Positions 1 through 6,102 of a DNA stretch of 11,419 bases are shown here, one piece after another. Each line of letters opens with the position of its first letter. The first letter of the stretch is position 1. Under the pieces are notes generated by a model. That model saw nothing but the letters and a program-made list of their open reading frames with translations, ran no database searches and was not told the origin of the DNA. Origin of the DNA: an uncultured Armatimonadota bacterium (lineage in GTDB: Bacteria > Armatimonadota > Armatimonadia > Armatimonadales > Armatimonadaceae); assembly GCA_903881535.1 (NCBI GenBank), contig CAIRTT010000003.1, positions 1 through 11,419 of the forward strand, read 5' to 3'. The position numbers and the translations under genes are program-made.

Positions 1-746
1 ACTGCCGTTTGAAGCCGGCTAATACGTTCCTGAGTTGTAATTTCCTGATTTGCTGACAAACCATATTCGACTTCAAGTCTGGATATAACGATGAATGTAA
101 GAGACCTCAAATTCTGTATCAGATCATCTGAACGTTCAGCACCTGTGGCGGAGCATAGCGCAATGGATGCCTGTAAGAGAGCGCTACGTTGATCTGATGT
201 AAGCGTGTAGCGCAGTCCTAAAGGGACAATTCCAATCGGATTCTTTCCAGAGGCGATTCGTTTTTCGGATGCGAGTAACAACAGCTGGAAAATACCATCA
301 TGAAACGGCAGAAGTTTGTCGTTGAACGCACCCACTTCACCCTCGGGGAACACAACGATGTGTGCATCGTCGTTCACCCACAGGTTCATTGTGTGGCGGA
401 AAGATTCTCGGTCCACCGTGCCACGGACGATCGAAAACGCACCAATCCTCTGTGCCGCCCATCCCCAAGCTCCTCGTAAACCATCGAAACCCTCGCGGCA
501 GGCAAGGTAGTTGAAGCGAAGTCCCACAGCTGATCCAAGAGTCCGCAAAAGGATTGGATCCATGTCTGTTGGGTGGTTTGCAACGATCAAGGCTGGGCTT
601 TTGAGTTGTTCTGAGAGTTCTGTTCTCGTGTCACGGTCAATGGAAATAGTGTTGATGCCAGCGACATGCTTAGCGAGTGGCATTAGTAAATCCATCACTG
701 ATTCCGTTAGAGGGCTGTTTATATTAGGTAGAAAGTTGGTGTTCAT
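1..746 (-). CDS. PlsC-type 1-acyl-glycerol-phosphate acyltransferase family protein (3' end outside window)
   Basis: The minus-strand frame is open from an ATG at 746 to the window edge, giving 248 codons with no stop, so the C-terminus is missing. The product shows the glycerolipid acyltransferase motifs in order: NHPTDMD at residues 57-63 (catalytic HX4D, His58 and Asp63), GAFSIVRG at 102-109 (block II) and FPEGE at 133-137 (block III, acyl-acceptor binding). Family members transfer an acyl group to lysophosphatidate or a related acceptor at the inner membrane face; the exact substrate is not readable. No clear membrane helix is seen, so a peripheral enzyme is likely. The start is fixed by an in-frame TGA six codons upstream, although no good Shine-Dalgarno is visible. 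It follows the MBL-fold gene after 36 bases and is probably the latest gene of the rplU operon visible here. Confidence 0.85.
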   Translation of the reverse strand, partial: MNTNFLPNINSPLTESVMDLLMPLAKHVAGINTISIDRDTRTELSEQLKSPALIVANHPTDMDPILLRTLGSAVGLRFNYLACREGFDGLRGAWGWAAQRIGAFSIVRGTVDRESFRHTMNLWVNDDAHIVVFPEGEVGAFNDKLLPFHDGIFQLLLLASEKRIASGKNPIGIVPLGLRYTLTSDQRSALLQASIALCSATGAERSDDLIQNLRSLTFIVISRLEVEYGLSANQEITTQERISRLQTA

Positions 747-782
747 AAGCTGAAATCTGGTTCAGGAAGGTAACCCACTTGC

Positions 783-1646
783 CTAGAAGACTTGTCGCAC
801 GCCGGTTTCATCGAGGAAGAAGAGGGGAGGCTGTCCTGATGCGGAGACATCGATGACTGTTCCGCTTGTCTTTACTAAGAGGCTTGTGTCCAAATCATCC
901 GATTGTCCTTCAACAATGCAGTACCCACTGTTCGTGGCTTGAAGCAGCTCCGCCAGAAGTTCATCACTGCTCGAGACACGCGGCAACACAACGATGTCAC
1001 ACTTGAGTTTTTGTGAAGGAACACCGGCCAAGAGGGCTCTCTGACCTGACAGTCCAATACCGCCAAGGTGGAGTAGGGAAAACGTAGGCGTGCTCAATCG
1101 AACGACTACAGAGTTATTACCAGCGGATGGGCGTCCAGATATGCGTGTAACCGTTGGTGAGAGGACATCGATTTGAAGCTCGCCAAGCTGCATTCTGTCT
1201 CCGCGATGCACAATGGTCATTGGAATGCCGGCAGCCTTGATCGATTCCATCGCTTGTCCATTATGACGGTTTATGGGTGCAACCGAGCTTACCCAAACGT
1301 GACGGATACGGTATCGACTTTGTAGATTACCAAAGCCTGCGGTTACATCCGAATAAGGATGCGGAAGAATCACAAGGTCTATCGTGGTGATTCCGTAAGC
1401 ATCAAGACTTTCGATCAGCTTACGCGCATCGGATTCTGCTCCAGTTCCGATGACAACTACCTGACCATCCGAGCAGCGTAACCAGCTAGCTGAGCCGGTT
1501 GTACCCCCGGAGAGAACAAAGGCTGATGTCCTAACTGGAAAGGCTTGTCTGTTCTTGTTCATACGTGAAAGAACAAACCAGGATGCAAGTGCAACCAAAA
1601 GGATGCTTACAGAAACAAGCGCTACTGCAAGGCGTGCCCCGCGCAT
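783..1646 (-). CDS. Membrane-anchored ComEC-like metallo-beta-lactamase-fold protein, degenerate active site
   Basis: A 287-residue protein. Residues 6-26 form one hydrophobic helix after a short basic N-terminus (MRGAR), suggesting an anchor with the rest outside the cytoplasm. The remainder resembles the C-terminal MBL domain of ComEC/Rec2 proteins: VVVIGTGAESDARKLIESL near 63-81, LVILPHPYSDVTAGF at 91-105, NNSVVVRL at 177-184 and LLHLGGIGLSGQRALL at 191-206. In active relatives the second block reads about THPHADHIGG; here it is PHPYSDVTAG, so two of the histidines are Tyr and Val. The usual GD of the later block is GG. The fold call is inferred from this pattern. Loss of ligands suggests a binding or structural role rather than hydrolysis, but this is unproven. 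The ATG lies one base after the rex stop (TGACATG), so translation is probably coupled. Confidence 0.7.
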   Translation of the reverse strand: MRGARLAVALVSVSILLVALASWFVLSRMNKNRQAFPVRTSAFVLSGGTTGSASWLRCSDGQVVVIGTGAESDARKLIESLDAYGITTIDLVILPHPYSDVTAGFGNLQSRYRIRHVWVSSVAPINRHNGQAMESIKAAGIPMTIVHRGDRMQLGELQIDVLSPTVTRISGRPSAGNNSVVVRLSTPTFSLLHLGGIGLSGQRALLAGVPSQKLKCDIVVLPRVSSSDELLAELLQATNSGYCIVEGQSDDLDTSLLVKTSGTVIDVSASGQPPLFFLDETGVRQVF

Positions 1647-1647
1647 G

Positions 1648-2319
1648 TCAGGAGTCCAACTGGTCGGTTTTGATGTGATAGGAGAGAACGGCTAGTTCCT
1701 GTGTAAAGCTAACATTACGGACCGTTACTCCGGCCGGTACCCTAAGAACTGACGGTGCAAAATTTAGAATAGCCCGTATTCCAGTTTGATACGCCAGGTC
1801 AAACGTTTGTTGTGCCGCAAGTCCTGGTACGGCAAGGATGGCAATCCGTGGATTTAGACGGGCACATTGCACTAAGAGATCACTGAGTGCATATACCGGC
1901 ACACCCTGAACGGTAATACCAATTTTTTTCGGGTCAATGTCAAAAGCGGCAACGACTTCAAAACGTTGCTCGGTGAGGCCAGGGTAAGACAGGAGGGCGG
2001 CCCCCAAGTTTCCAAGACCAATGAGAATAACGGGTTGCGTCTCGTGAAGCTGCAAAATTCTTGAGATACGGTCCTGGAGTTCTGAGATGATATATCCAAC
2101 GCCCGGTTTGCCAAACTCTCCAAAGTAGCTAAGATCCTTACGGAATTGTGCTGCAGACACGGCGGTTGCAGACTCTACATGAGCCGACGATATCGTTGTT
2201 AGGCCACTTGCCGCGGCACTGTATAGAAACTGAAGATACGTAGAAAGACGCTCAACCGTTGGTTCTGGTACCCGTAACGGTGTCAGCAATGTCCGTCCAT
2301 CAGCTCCAGTTTCTGGCAT
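1648..2319 (-). CDS. rex: Redox-sensing transcriptional repressor Rex
   Basis: A 223-residue protein matching Rex along its length. The N-terminal winged helix (about 17-85) contains FRKDLSYFGEFGKPGVGY, the conserved DNA-recognition and wing region. A Rossmann domain follows with the dinucleotide loop GLGNLGAAL, FDIDPKKIG at the end of the second strand, GVPVY, and NFAPSVLRVP. The C-terminal helix TQELAVLSYHI is the domain-swapped helix typical of the dimer. Rex is a homodimer that leaves its operators when NADH rises, and usually controls fermentation and respiration genes. The N-terminus is about ten residues longer than in Bacillus Rex. The ATG is only 6 bases after the obg stop with no clear Shine-Dalgarno, so coupling to obg is likely. 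I found no convincing full Rex operator inside the window. Confidence 0.95.
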   Translation of the reverse strand: MPETGADGRTLLTPLRVPEPTVERLSTYLQFLYSAAASGLTTISSAHVESATAVSAAQFRKDLSYFGEFGKPGVGYIISELQDRISRILQLHETQPVILIGLGNLGAALLSYPGLTEQRFEVVAAFDIDPKKIGITVQGVPVYALSDLLVQCARLNPRIAILAVPGLAAQQTFDLAYQTGIRAILNFAPSVLRVPAGVTVRNVSFTQELAVLSYHIKTDQLDS

Positions 2320-2325
2320 AGCTTA

Positions 2326-3675
2326 TTATACGGGTTCATCCAGATCGTCGTCATTGCCGGATGTAAACGGTTCGTCGACCAAGTCATCGTCGACATATTC
2401 AAATTCCAAGTGCCGGATTTTGATATTGTCACCATCCTTGGCACCGGCTTCCTTAAGCTTTTTAAAGAGACCCCAACGCTCCATGGAGCGTTGTAATCGA
2501 CGCACCATAAAGTCATTACTCATATCAGTCATGGAAATTCTGCGTTCTATTCCGTGCCCTGTAACGGTGTAAGTACGCGTTTTCTCATCATAATTGACTG
2601 CAAACTGCCGCGGATCGTCGTTGTCCTTATCACGCGTCGTGATTCGAACTGTACCGGTTGCGGCGGAAAGCTGTTTTGGTAATGCCTCTAACTTGGACCA
2701 CACCAATTTCATCAGCTCATCAAGGCCTAGTCGAGTTGGAGCACTAATAATAAGCGTTTCGGGAGAAATAGTCTGATAGTGCTCCAGAAGTTCCTGCTTA
2801 TAAGGCTCGTCAAACACCAAGTCAGCGCGTGAAAGGACAATGATTTCTGGGAGCGCAGCGAGGTCCGCACTAAAGTTTGCAAGCTCCGCTCGGATAACAG
2901 CATAGTCATCCTTGGGTTCTCTTCCGGAGTACTCACTGATGTCAATCATGTGGATCAACAATCTGGTTCGCTCGAGGTGTTTAAGGAACTGAATGCCAAG
3001 TCCCGCACCTTCGCTAGCATTTTCAATAAGTCCGGGGACGTCGGCGATAACAAAGGAACGGCTGTGGTCGAGCGCTACGACGCCAAGATTAGGTACCAAT
3101 GTCGTAAATGGATAATCTGCAATCTTCGGACGCGCAGCGGAAACTACAGAAAGGAGCGTGGACTTCCCAACATTTGGGTATCCAACAAGCCCAACATCCG
3201 CGAGGAGCTTCAGCTCGAGGCGAACAGCGAATGTCTCGCCAGGCTCGCCGAGTTCAGCAAACTTTGGGGCTTGTTGTACTGATGAAACGAAGTGGATATT
3301 GCCTTTGCCACCACGCCCACCGCGGGCGATTTCAAATTTCATCGGATGGCCAGCTAGATCTGCAAGCAACTGCCCTGTAATGGTGTCAAAAGCTTGTGTT
3401 CCTGGCGGGACCTTGAGAACGAGATCTTTGCCATCTTTGCCGAATTGCTGCTTACCCATGCCGTCCATCCCACGGTCAGCACGGTAGTTCTTGCCGGTAC
3501 GGAAGTCAAGCAGTGTTGAGATGTTGGCATCTGTTTCAAGCCATACACTGCCACCACGCCCGCCATCACCACCATCTGGGCCACCACGCGGAACGTGCTT
3601 CTCGGTACGAAAGGTAGCTGCGCCACGTCCTCCATCACCGGCGTGGATGTTGAAGTTGATCTCGTCAATAAACAT
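2326..3675 (-). CDS. obg: Ribosome-assembly GTPase Obg (CgtA)
   Basis: A 449-residue protein with three domains. The glycine-rich Obg fold (1-158) starts MFIDEINFNIHAGDGGRGA and includes HVPRGGPDGGDGGRGG. The G domain (about 159-335) has G1 GYPNVGKST (165-173), switch I YPFTTLVPNLG (188-198), G3 DVPGLIE (212-218) and G5 SA (311-312). The OCT domain (about 355-428) ends HLEFEYVDD and is followed by an acidic tail. Obg binds the 50S subunit late in assembly and responds to GTP and ppGpp. The position usually reading NKxD (G4) is SRAD at 282-285, an unusual substitution. A good Shine-Dalgarno (AAGGAG) lies about ten bases before the ATG. The order rplU-rpmA-obg is widely conserved. Many Gram-negative Obg proteins lack OCT. 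Confidence 0.97.
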   Translation of the reverse strand: MFIDEINFNIHAGDGGRGAATFRTEKHVPRGGPDGGDGGRGGSVWLETDANISTLLDFRTGKNYRADRGMDGMGKQQFGKDGKDLVLKVPPGTQAFDTITGQLLADLAGHPMKFEIARGGRGGKGNIHFVSSVQQAPKFAELGEPGETFAVRLELKLLADVGLVGYPNVGKSTLLSVVSAARPKIADYPFTTLVPNLGVVALDHSRSFVIADVPGLIENASEGAGLGIQFLKHLERTRLLIHMIDISEYSGREPKDDYAVIRAELANFSADLAALPEIIVLSRADLVFDEPYKQELLEHYQTISPETLIISAPTRLGLDELMKLVWSKLEALPKQLSAATGTVRITTRDKDNDDPRQFAVNYDEKTRTYTVTGHGIERRISMTDMSNDFMVRRLQRSMERWGLFKKLKEAGAKDGDNIKIRHLEFEYVDDDLVDEPFTSGNDDDLDEPV

Positions 3676-3697
3676 TTAAGCAGCTCCTTCAAACAAT

Positions 3698-3722
3698 AAC
3701 GGCCCGGTAAAACCGGGCCGTT
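3698..3722 (-). terminator. Strong hairpin between rpmA and obg (partial terminator or processing site)
   Basis: A perfect 10-bp stem, AACGGCCCGG / CCGGGCCGTT, with a 5-base loop, lies in the 68-base gap between rpmA and obg. On the transcribed strand it is followed by ATTGTTTG, a poor U-tract. It is therefore more likely a leaky attenuator or an RNA end-protecting hairpin that lets ribosomal protein mRNA exceed obg mRNA than a full stop. Function is inferred from structure only. Confidence 0.6.
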
Positions 3723-3743
3723 GAAATCGGTGAACCTTACCGA

Positions 3744-4028
3744 CTATGCAGATGTTTCGGCAACGACTTCTTCAGCGACTACAGGGTAGACACTAATTCG
3801 GCGGTTGTACTTGAAACCTTCGAACTTGACAACACCATCGACTTTTGCGAAGAGGGTGTAATCACGTCCTTGGCCAACGTTAGCACCTGGATCAAACTTG
3901 GATCCGCGCTGGCGAATCAAAATCGAACCAGCAGTAACCGTTTGACCTGCATATTCCTTGACGCCCAGCATCTGTGGGTTGGAATCACGTCCGTTGCGGG
4001 ATGAACCCACACCTTTTTTGTGTGCCAT
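3744..4028 (-). CDS. rpmA: 50S ribosomal protein bL27
   Basis: A 94-residue protein starting MAHKKGVGSSRNGRDSN, the diagnostic bL27 N-terminus that reaches the peptidyl transferase centre. GSILIRQRGSKFDPGANV and GRDYTLFAKVDG in the middle are also family hallmarks. The C-terminus adds a short acidic tail (about 86-94). There is no cleavable leader of the kind found before AHKK in Firmicutes, so the mature end arises by removal of Met alone; this argues against a Firmicute host. The gene starts 14 bases after rplU with GAGG about eight bases before ATG, and is co-transcribed with it. Confidence 0.98.
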   Translation of the reverse strand: MAHKKGVGSSRNGRDSNPQMLGVKEYAGQTVTAGSILIRQRGSKFDPGANVGQGRDYTLFAKVDGVVKFEGFKYNRRISVYPVVAEEVVAETSA

Positions 4029-4042
4029 AGCTAATACCTCGA

Positions 4043-4351
4043 CTAACCGTTGATTCCGTCAATACGGATGTGCGTCTCAAACTGGCGATGGCCATAGTGA
4101 CGTTGATGTTGTTTGACCTTGATATAGGTGATTCCGTTGATTTTCTTGCCCTTGCACTGTTTGACAATGGTGCCAGTTACGCTCGCACCTGTCACAATAG
4201 GCAATCCAACACGGGTGGTCTCGCCACCAATGAGGAGAACATCATCAATGGTGATTGCATCACCAACTTCACCGTCAAGCTTTTCGACTACGATCGTGTC
4301 GTTTGCCGATACCCGGTATTGCTTTCCACCGGTCCGGATTACTGCATACAT
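4043..4351 (-). CDS. rplU: 50S ribosomal protein bL21
   Basis: A 102-residue protein starting MYAVIRTGGKQYRV, the standard bL21 opening. It also has VGDAITIDDVLL and, near the end, KVKQHQRHYGHRQ followed by THIRIDGI, matching the conserved basic RNA-binding tail. Its length is normal. bL21 binds 23S rRNA and helps early 50S assembly. It is the first gene of the long minus-strand operon; the promoter ends about 30 bases upstream. The upstream AAAGGG is only a moderate Shine-Dalgarno. Confidence 0.98.
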   Translation of the reverse strand: MYAVIRTGGKQYRVSANDTIVVEKLDGEVGDAITIDDVLLIGGETTRVGLPIVTGASVTGTIVKQCKGKKINGITYIKVKQHQRHYGHRQFETHIRIDGING

Positions 4352-4387
4352 TTTTGTAAGACCCTTTGTTTGGGAGTGAACCTCGCG

Positions 4388-4417
4388 ACTCTACCACGAA
4401 AAAAGTATGCGTGTCAA
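4388..4417 (-). promoter_or_regulatory. Sigma70-type promoter of the rplU-rpmA-obg-rex operon
   Basis: Read on the minus strand, TTGACA (4417-4412) is a consensus -35 box. After an 18-base spacer comes TAGAGT (4393-4388), which matches TATAAT at four of six positions. Transcription would begin near 4381, leaving a leader of about 30 bases before the rplU ATG. Position and direction fit the operon. Confidence 0.7.
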
Positions 4418-4428
4418 TACAACACGCA
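4408..4428. promoter_or_regulatory. Inverted repeat over the rplU -35 box, candidate operator
   Basis: The arms TGCGTGT (4408-4414) and ACACGCA (4422-4428) are perfect reverse complements, separated by seven bases. The dyad covers the -35 hexamer of the rplU promoter, a usual place for a repressor. It does not resemble the Rex consensus (TTGTGAA / TTCACAA). The regulator is unknown. Confidence 0.4.
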
Positions 4429-4489
4429 CATTTGCTACATCCGAGTTCGGTAAGCGTACTTCCCGCGTTAAGGGAACTGTTCAAGGTAA

Positions 4490-4495
4490 TATACT
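4490..4495 (+). promoter_or_regulatory. Possible -10 box for the beta-propeller gene
   Basis: TATACT on the plus strand matches the -10 consensus at five of six positions and lies about 60 bases upstream of the ATG at 4556. No good -35 box is visible at 16-18 bases upstream, so the call is tentative. It would create a divergent promoter region shared with rplU. Confidence 0.35.
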
Positions 4496-4555
4496 CTGTA
4501 ATTCTGGGTGTGCACAACTATTGCTAGTAATAAACATCCGTACAAGAGACCAGCT

Positions 4556-5770
4556 ATGAAACCGAAGCGCATCACACCCCGCAATATCATCCTTCTCCTT
4601 GTTGCATTCACAATCGTTGCCTTGCTTGCTAGATGGGGAAGTCTCGGGTTTCCTATCCCTGGAACGGCAATCCCAAGTACGGCAGGAAAGCTTGTGGTCT
4701 CTGCAACACGCGGGAAATCATCTGACCTGTTTATGATGAACGCCAAAGATGGTGGGGGCCTCGTCCAACTAACATCAGATGAACCGGCAGAGGGTGAACC
4801 TATTCTGGATGCCAATGGTCAGACAATCGCATTCACAAGCAACCGCTACCTCACCCAATTTGGAGCTTACGCTGTCGGGGATGTCCGTCACCTCTGTGTG
4901 ATGGATGCTGCCCTCGGCCAGAAAGTAATTCAGCTGACGCAATCTGCCGCAAGCTCCGGGACCAAGGAACGCCCGCAGTTTCACCTCGCCGATAATATCT
5001 ACTTCTTGGATGGTGGTCGGTTGATATCTGTCCATCCAAATGGTGGTGATCCAAAGGCTGTATTCCCGCATGCTGAGATGAAGCGTGAAAACCGCTTGAT
5101 TGCTGAAATATTCGAATATGGCGGAGTGGTTGACTTTGCTGTAAACGCTGATGAAACATTTATGCTTGTTGTTATCAAGCGCGAATTTGACCAGCTCTGT
5201 CTCATCTATGACGAACGCAGCGAGACCCCTGCAATCTTGGCAAAGGGGAAAAAGATCATTCCGATTTTTCTTCCTGATGGAAAAGCTGCGGCACTTGTCT
5301 CTGGGGGAATGCCGTTGAAGCAACCCGTTCCTATCGGAATGGACATGCTGGATAAACTGCCATCCGTCTCAGCTGCAGCGCCAAGTGAAGATGGAATCGA
5401 TGAAGGCAAATCGAGATTTGTTCTTTGGAATTCTGAATTTCTGGTCGAAGCCGTAACTGAGTTTCCAATCGAAGCCGATGGGATTATGTCTACAGCAGAT
5501 GGCACCAACGTCGTTTTCTGGAAATCTAAGGGCGCTGATGCTGGACTTGCGGCAATGCCACTTGGTGGCACAGGAGACGCTGTTGGGGGCGCAAGGCTGG
5601 CTGCAGCAGCCATTGATGGCGTGTCTATCAGCCCTGATGGCAAGCAGGTAGCGTACATCAGCAAAGGGCGTGTCTACGTAGTGCCGATTGATGCGTCTCT
5701 GCCACCGTTTGCAATCTCTCCAGAGGATCTTATGGTGACCGGACTTACCTGGTCGCCAGCGAAGAAGTAA
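4556..5770 (+). CDS. Membrane-anchored PD40/TolB-like beta-propeller protein
   Basis: With ATG at 4556 the product has 404 residues. A basic N-terminus (MKPKRITPRN) precedes one hydrophobic helix at 11-25, so the protein is probably anchored with its body outside the cytoplasm. The body has PD40-like propeller blades: VQLTSDEPAEGEPILDANG followed by TIAFTSNR near the start, and DGVSISPDGKQVAYISKGRVYVV near the end. Similar sheets occur in TolB and peptidase propellers; no catalytic domain is seen, so the role is unknown. An in-frame GTG at 4508 would add 16 residues before the basic segment, but the ATG has AAGAGA upstream and gives a normal signal-anchor. It is the only plus-strand gene, divergent from rplU and convergent with pnp. 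Confidence 0.75.
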   Translation: MKPKRITPRNIILLLVAFTIVALLARWGSLGFPIPGTAIPSTAGKLVVSATRGKSSDLFMMNAKDGGGLVQLTSDEPAEGEPILDANGQTIAFTSNRYLTQFGAYAVGDVRHLCVMDAALGQKVIQLTQSAASSGTKERPQFHLADNIYFLDGGRLISVHPNGGDPKAVFPHAEMKRENRLIAEIFEYGGVVDFAVNADETFMLVVIKREFDQLCLIYDERSETPAILAKGKKIIPIFLPDGKAAALVSGGMPLKQPVPIGMDMLDKLPSVSAAAPSEDGIDEGKSRFVLWNSEFLVEAVTEFPIEADGIMSTADGTNVVFWKSKGADAGLAAMPLGGTGDAVGGARLAAAAIDGVSISPDGKQVAYISKGRVYVVPIDASLPPFAISPEDLMVTGLTWSPAKK

Positions 5771-5813
5771 GGTTTAACGCTGGCATAGGCGCATACCTTC
5801 CAGCCACTCATAC

Positions 5814-5844
5814 AAGCCCTCAGGATTCAATCCCGAGGGCTTTT
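5814..5844 (+). terminator. Terminator of the beta-propeller gene
   Basis: AAGCCCTC (5814-5821) pairs with GAGGGCTT (5835-5842), and GGAT/ATCC extends the stem inside after one mismatch. TTTT (5841-5844) ends the structure on the plus strand. It lies 44 bases after the stop codon. The hairpin belongs to the duplicated block shared with the pnp terminator. Confidence 0.75.
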
Positions 5845-5899
5845 GCATGTTAGATAAGCACACGCATCAGTGATGTAGACGAATGCGGGCCTTTGGCAT
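5814..5899 (-). pseudogene. Decayed duplicate of the pnp 3' end and terminator
   Basis: This block aligns without gaps to 6017-6102 at a constant offset of 203 bases. By hand count 67 of 86 positions are identical. The part at 5867-5899 reads on the minus strand as MPKARIRLHH and a stop, against MPKARFRPRR and a stop at the true end of pnp. An in-frame TAA a few codons upstream and the loss of similarity beyond 5899 show that only a remnant is present. CTGGCAT at 5780-5786 and 5983-5989, at the same offset, suggests the duplication once reached further left. Family-wide similarity between terminators alone would not explain shared stop and coding positions. Confidence 0.7.
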
Positions 5900-6010
5900 C
5901 TGGCGCGACCTAAGCGTCTGACCAGCTTAACGGAACCTGACCCGTCTTACACAGATTGAAGCTCAAAACATAACATCCACCACTGGCATTCAGAAACATA
6001 TCCCTACTAC

Positions 6011-6044
6011 AAACAAAAGCCCCCAGGATTCACTCCTGAGGGCT
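6011..6044 (-). terminator. Terminator of pnp
   Basis: AGCCCCCAGGA (6018-6028) and TCCTGAGGGCT (6034-6044) form an 11-bp stem with one G-U pair and a five-base loop. On the minus strand it is followed by TTTTGTTT. It lies about 25 bases after the pnp stop, as expected of an intrinsic terminator. Confidence 0.85.
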
Positions 6045-6102
6045 TTCGCTAGATAGCTGAGACTACGTATCAGCGACGTGGACGGAAGCGTGCCTTTGGC
6101 AT
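6017..6102. repeat. Parent copy of the 86-base direct repeat (pnp last codons plus terminator)
   Basis: This is the intact member of the pair with 5814-5899. It covers the last ten codons and stop of pnp, the spacer and the terminator hairpin. Both copies point the same way, 203 bases apart, without net insertions or deletions. Confidence 0.7.

Larger units (their letters stand above)
5771..6069. other. Intergenic region between convergent genes
   Basis: This stretch of about 300 bases holds no intact gene. It contains one terminator for each flanking gene and a decayed duplicate of the pnp 3' end, listed separately. The part at 5900-6010 shows nothing I recognise. Confidence 0.7.

Noticed and set aside
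2950..3487. Overlapping plus-strand reading frames opposite obg
   Set aside because: They are shadows of the strongly conserved obg frame, with proline/arginine-rich products and no family features.
4468..4490. Possible Rex operator near the rplU promoter (TTGAACA...TTAACGC on the minus strand)
   Set aside because: The half-sites match the Rex consensus poorly and are not symmetric; other TTGTGAA or TTCACAA hits in the window are single half-sites within genes.
4508..4555. GTG start adding 16 residues to the beta-propeller protein
   Set aside because: The ATG at 4556 has a better upstream purine run and gives a typical basic-hydrophobic signal-anchor.
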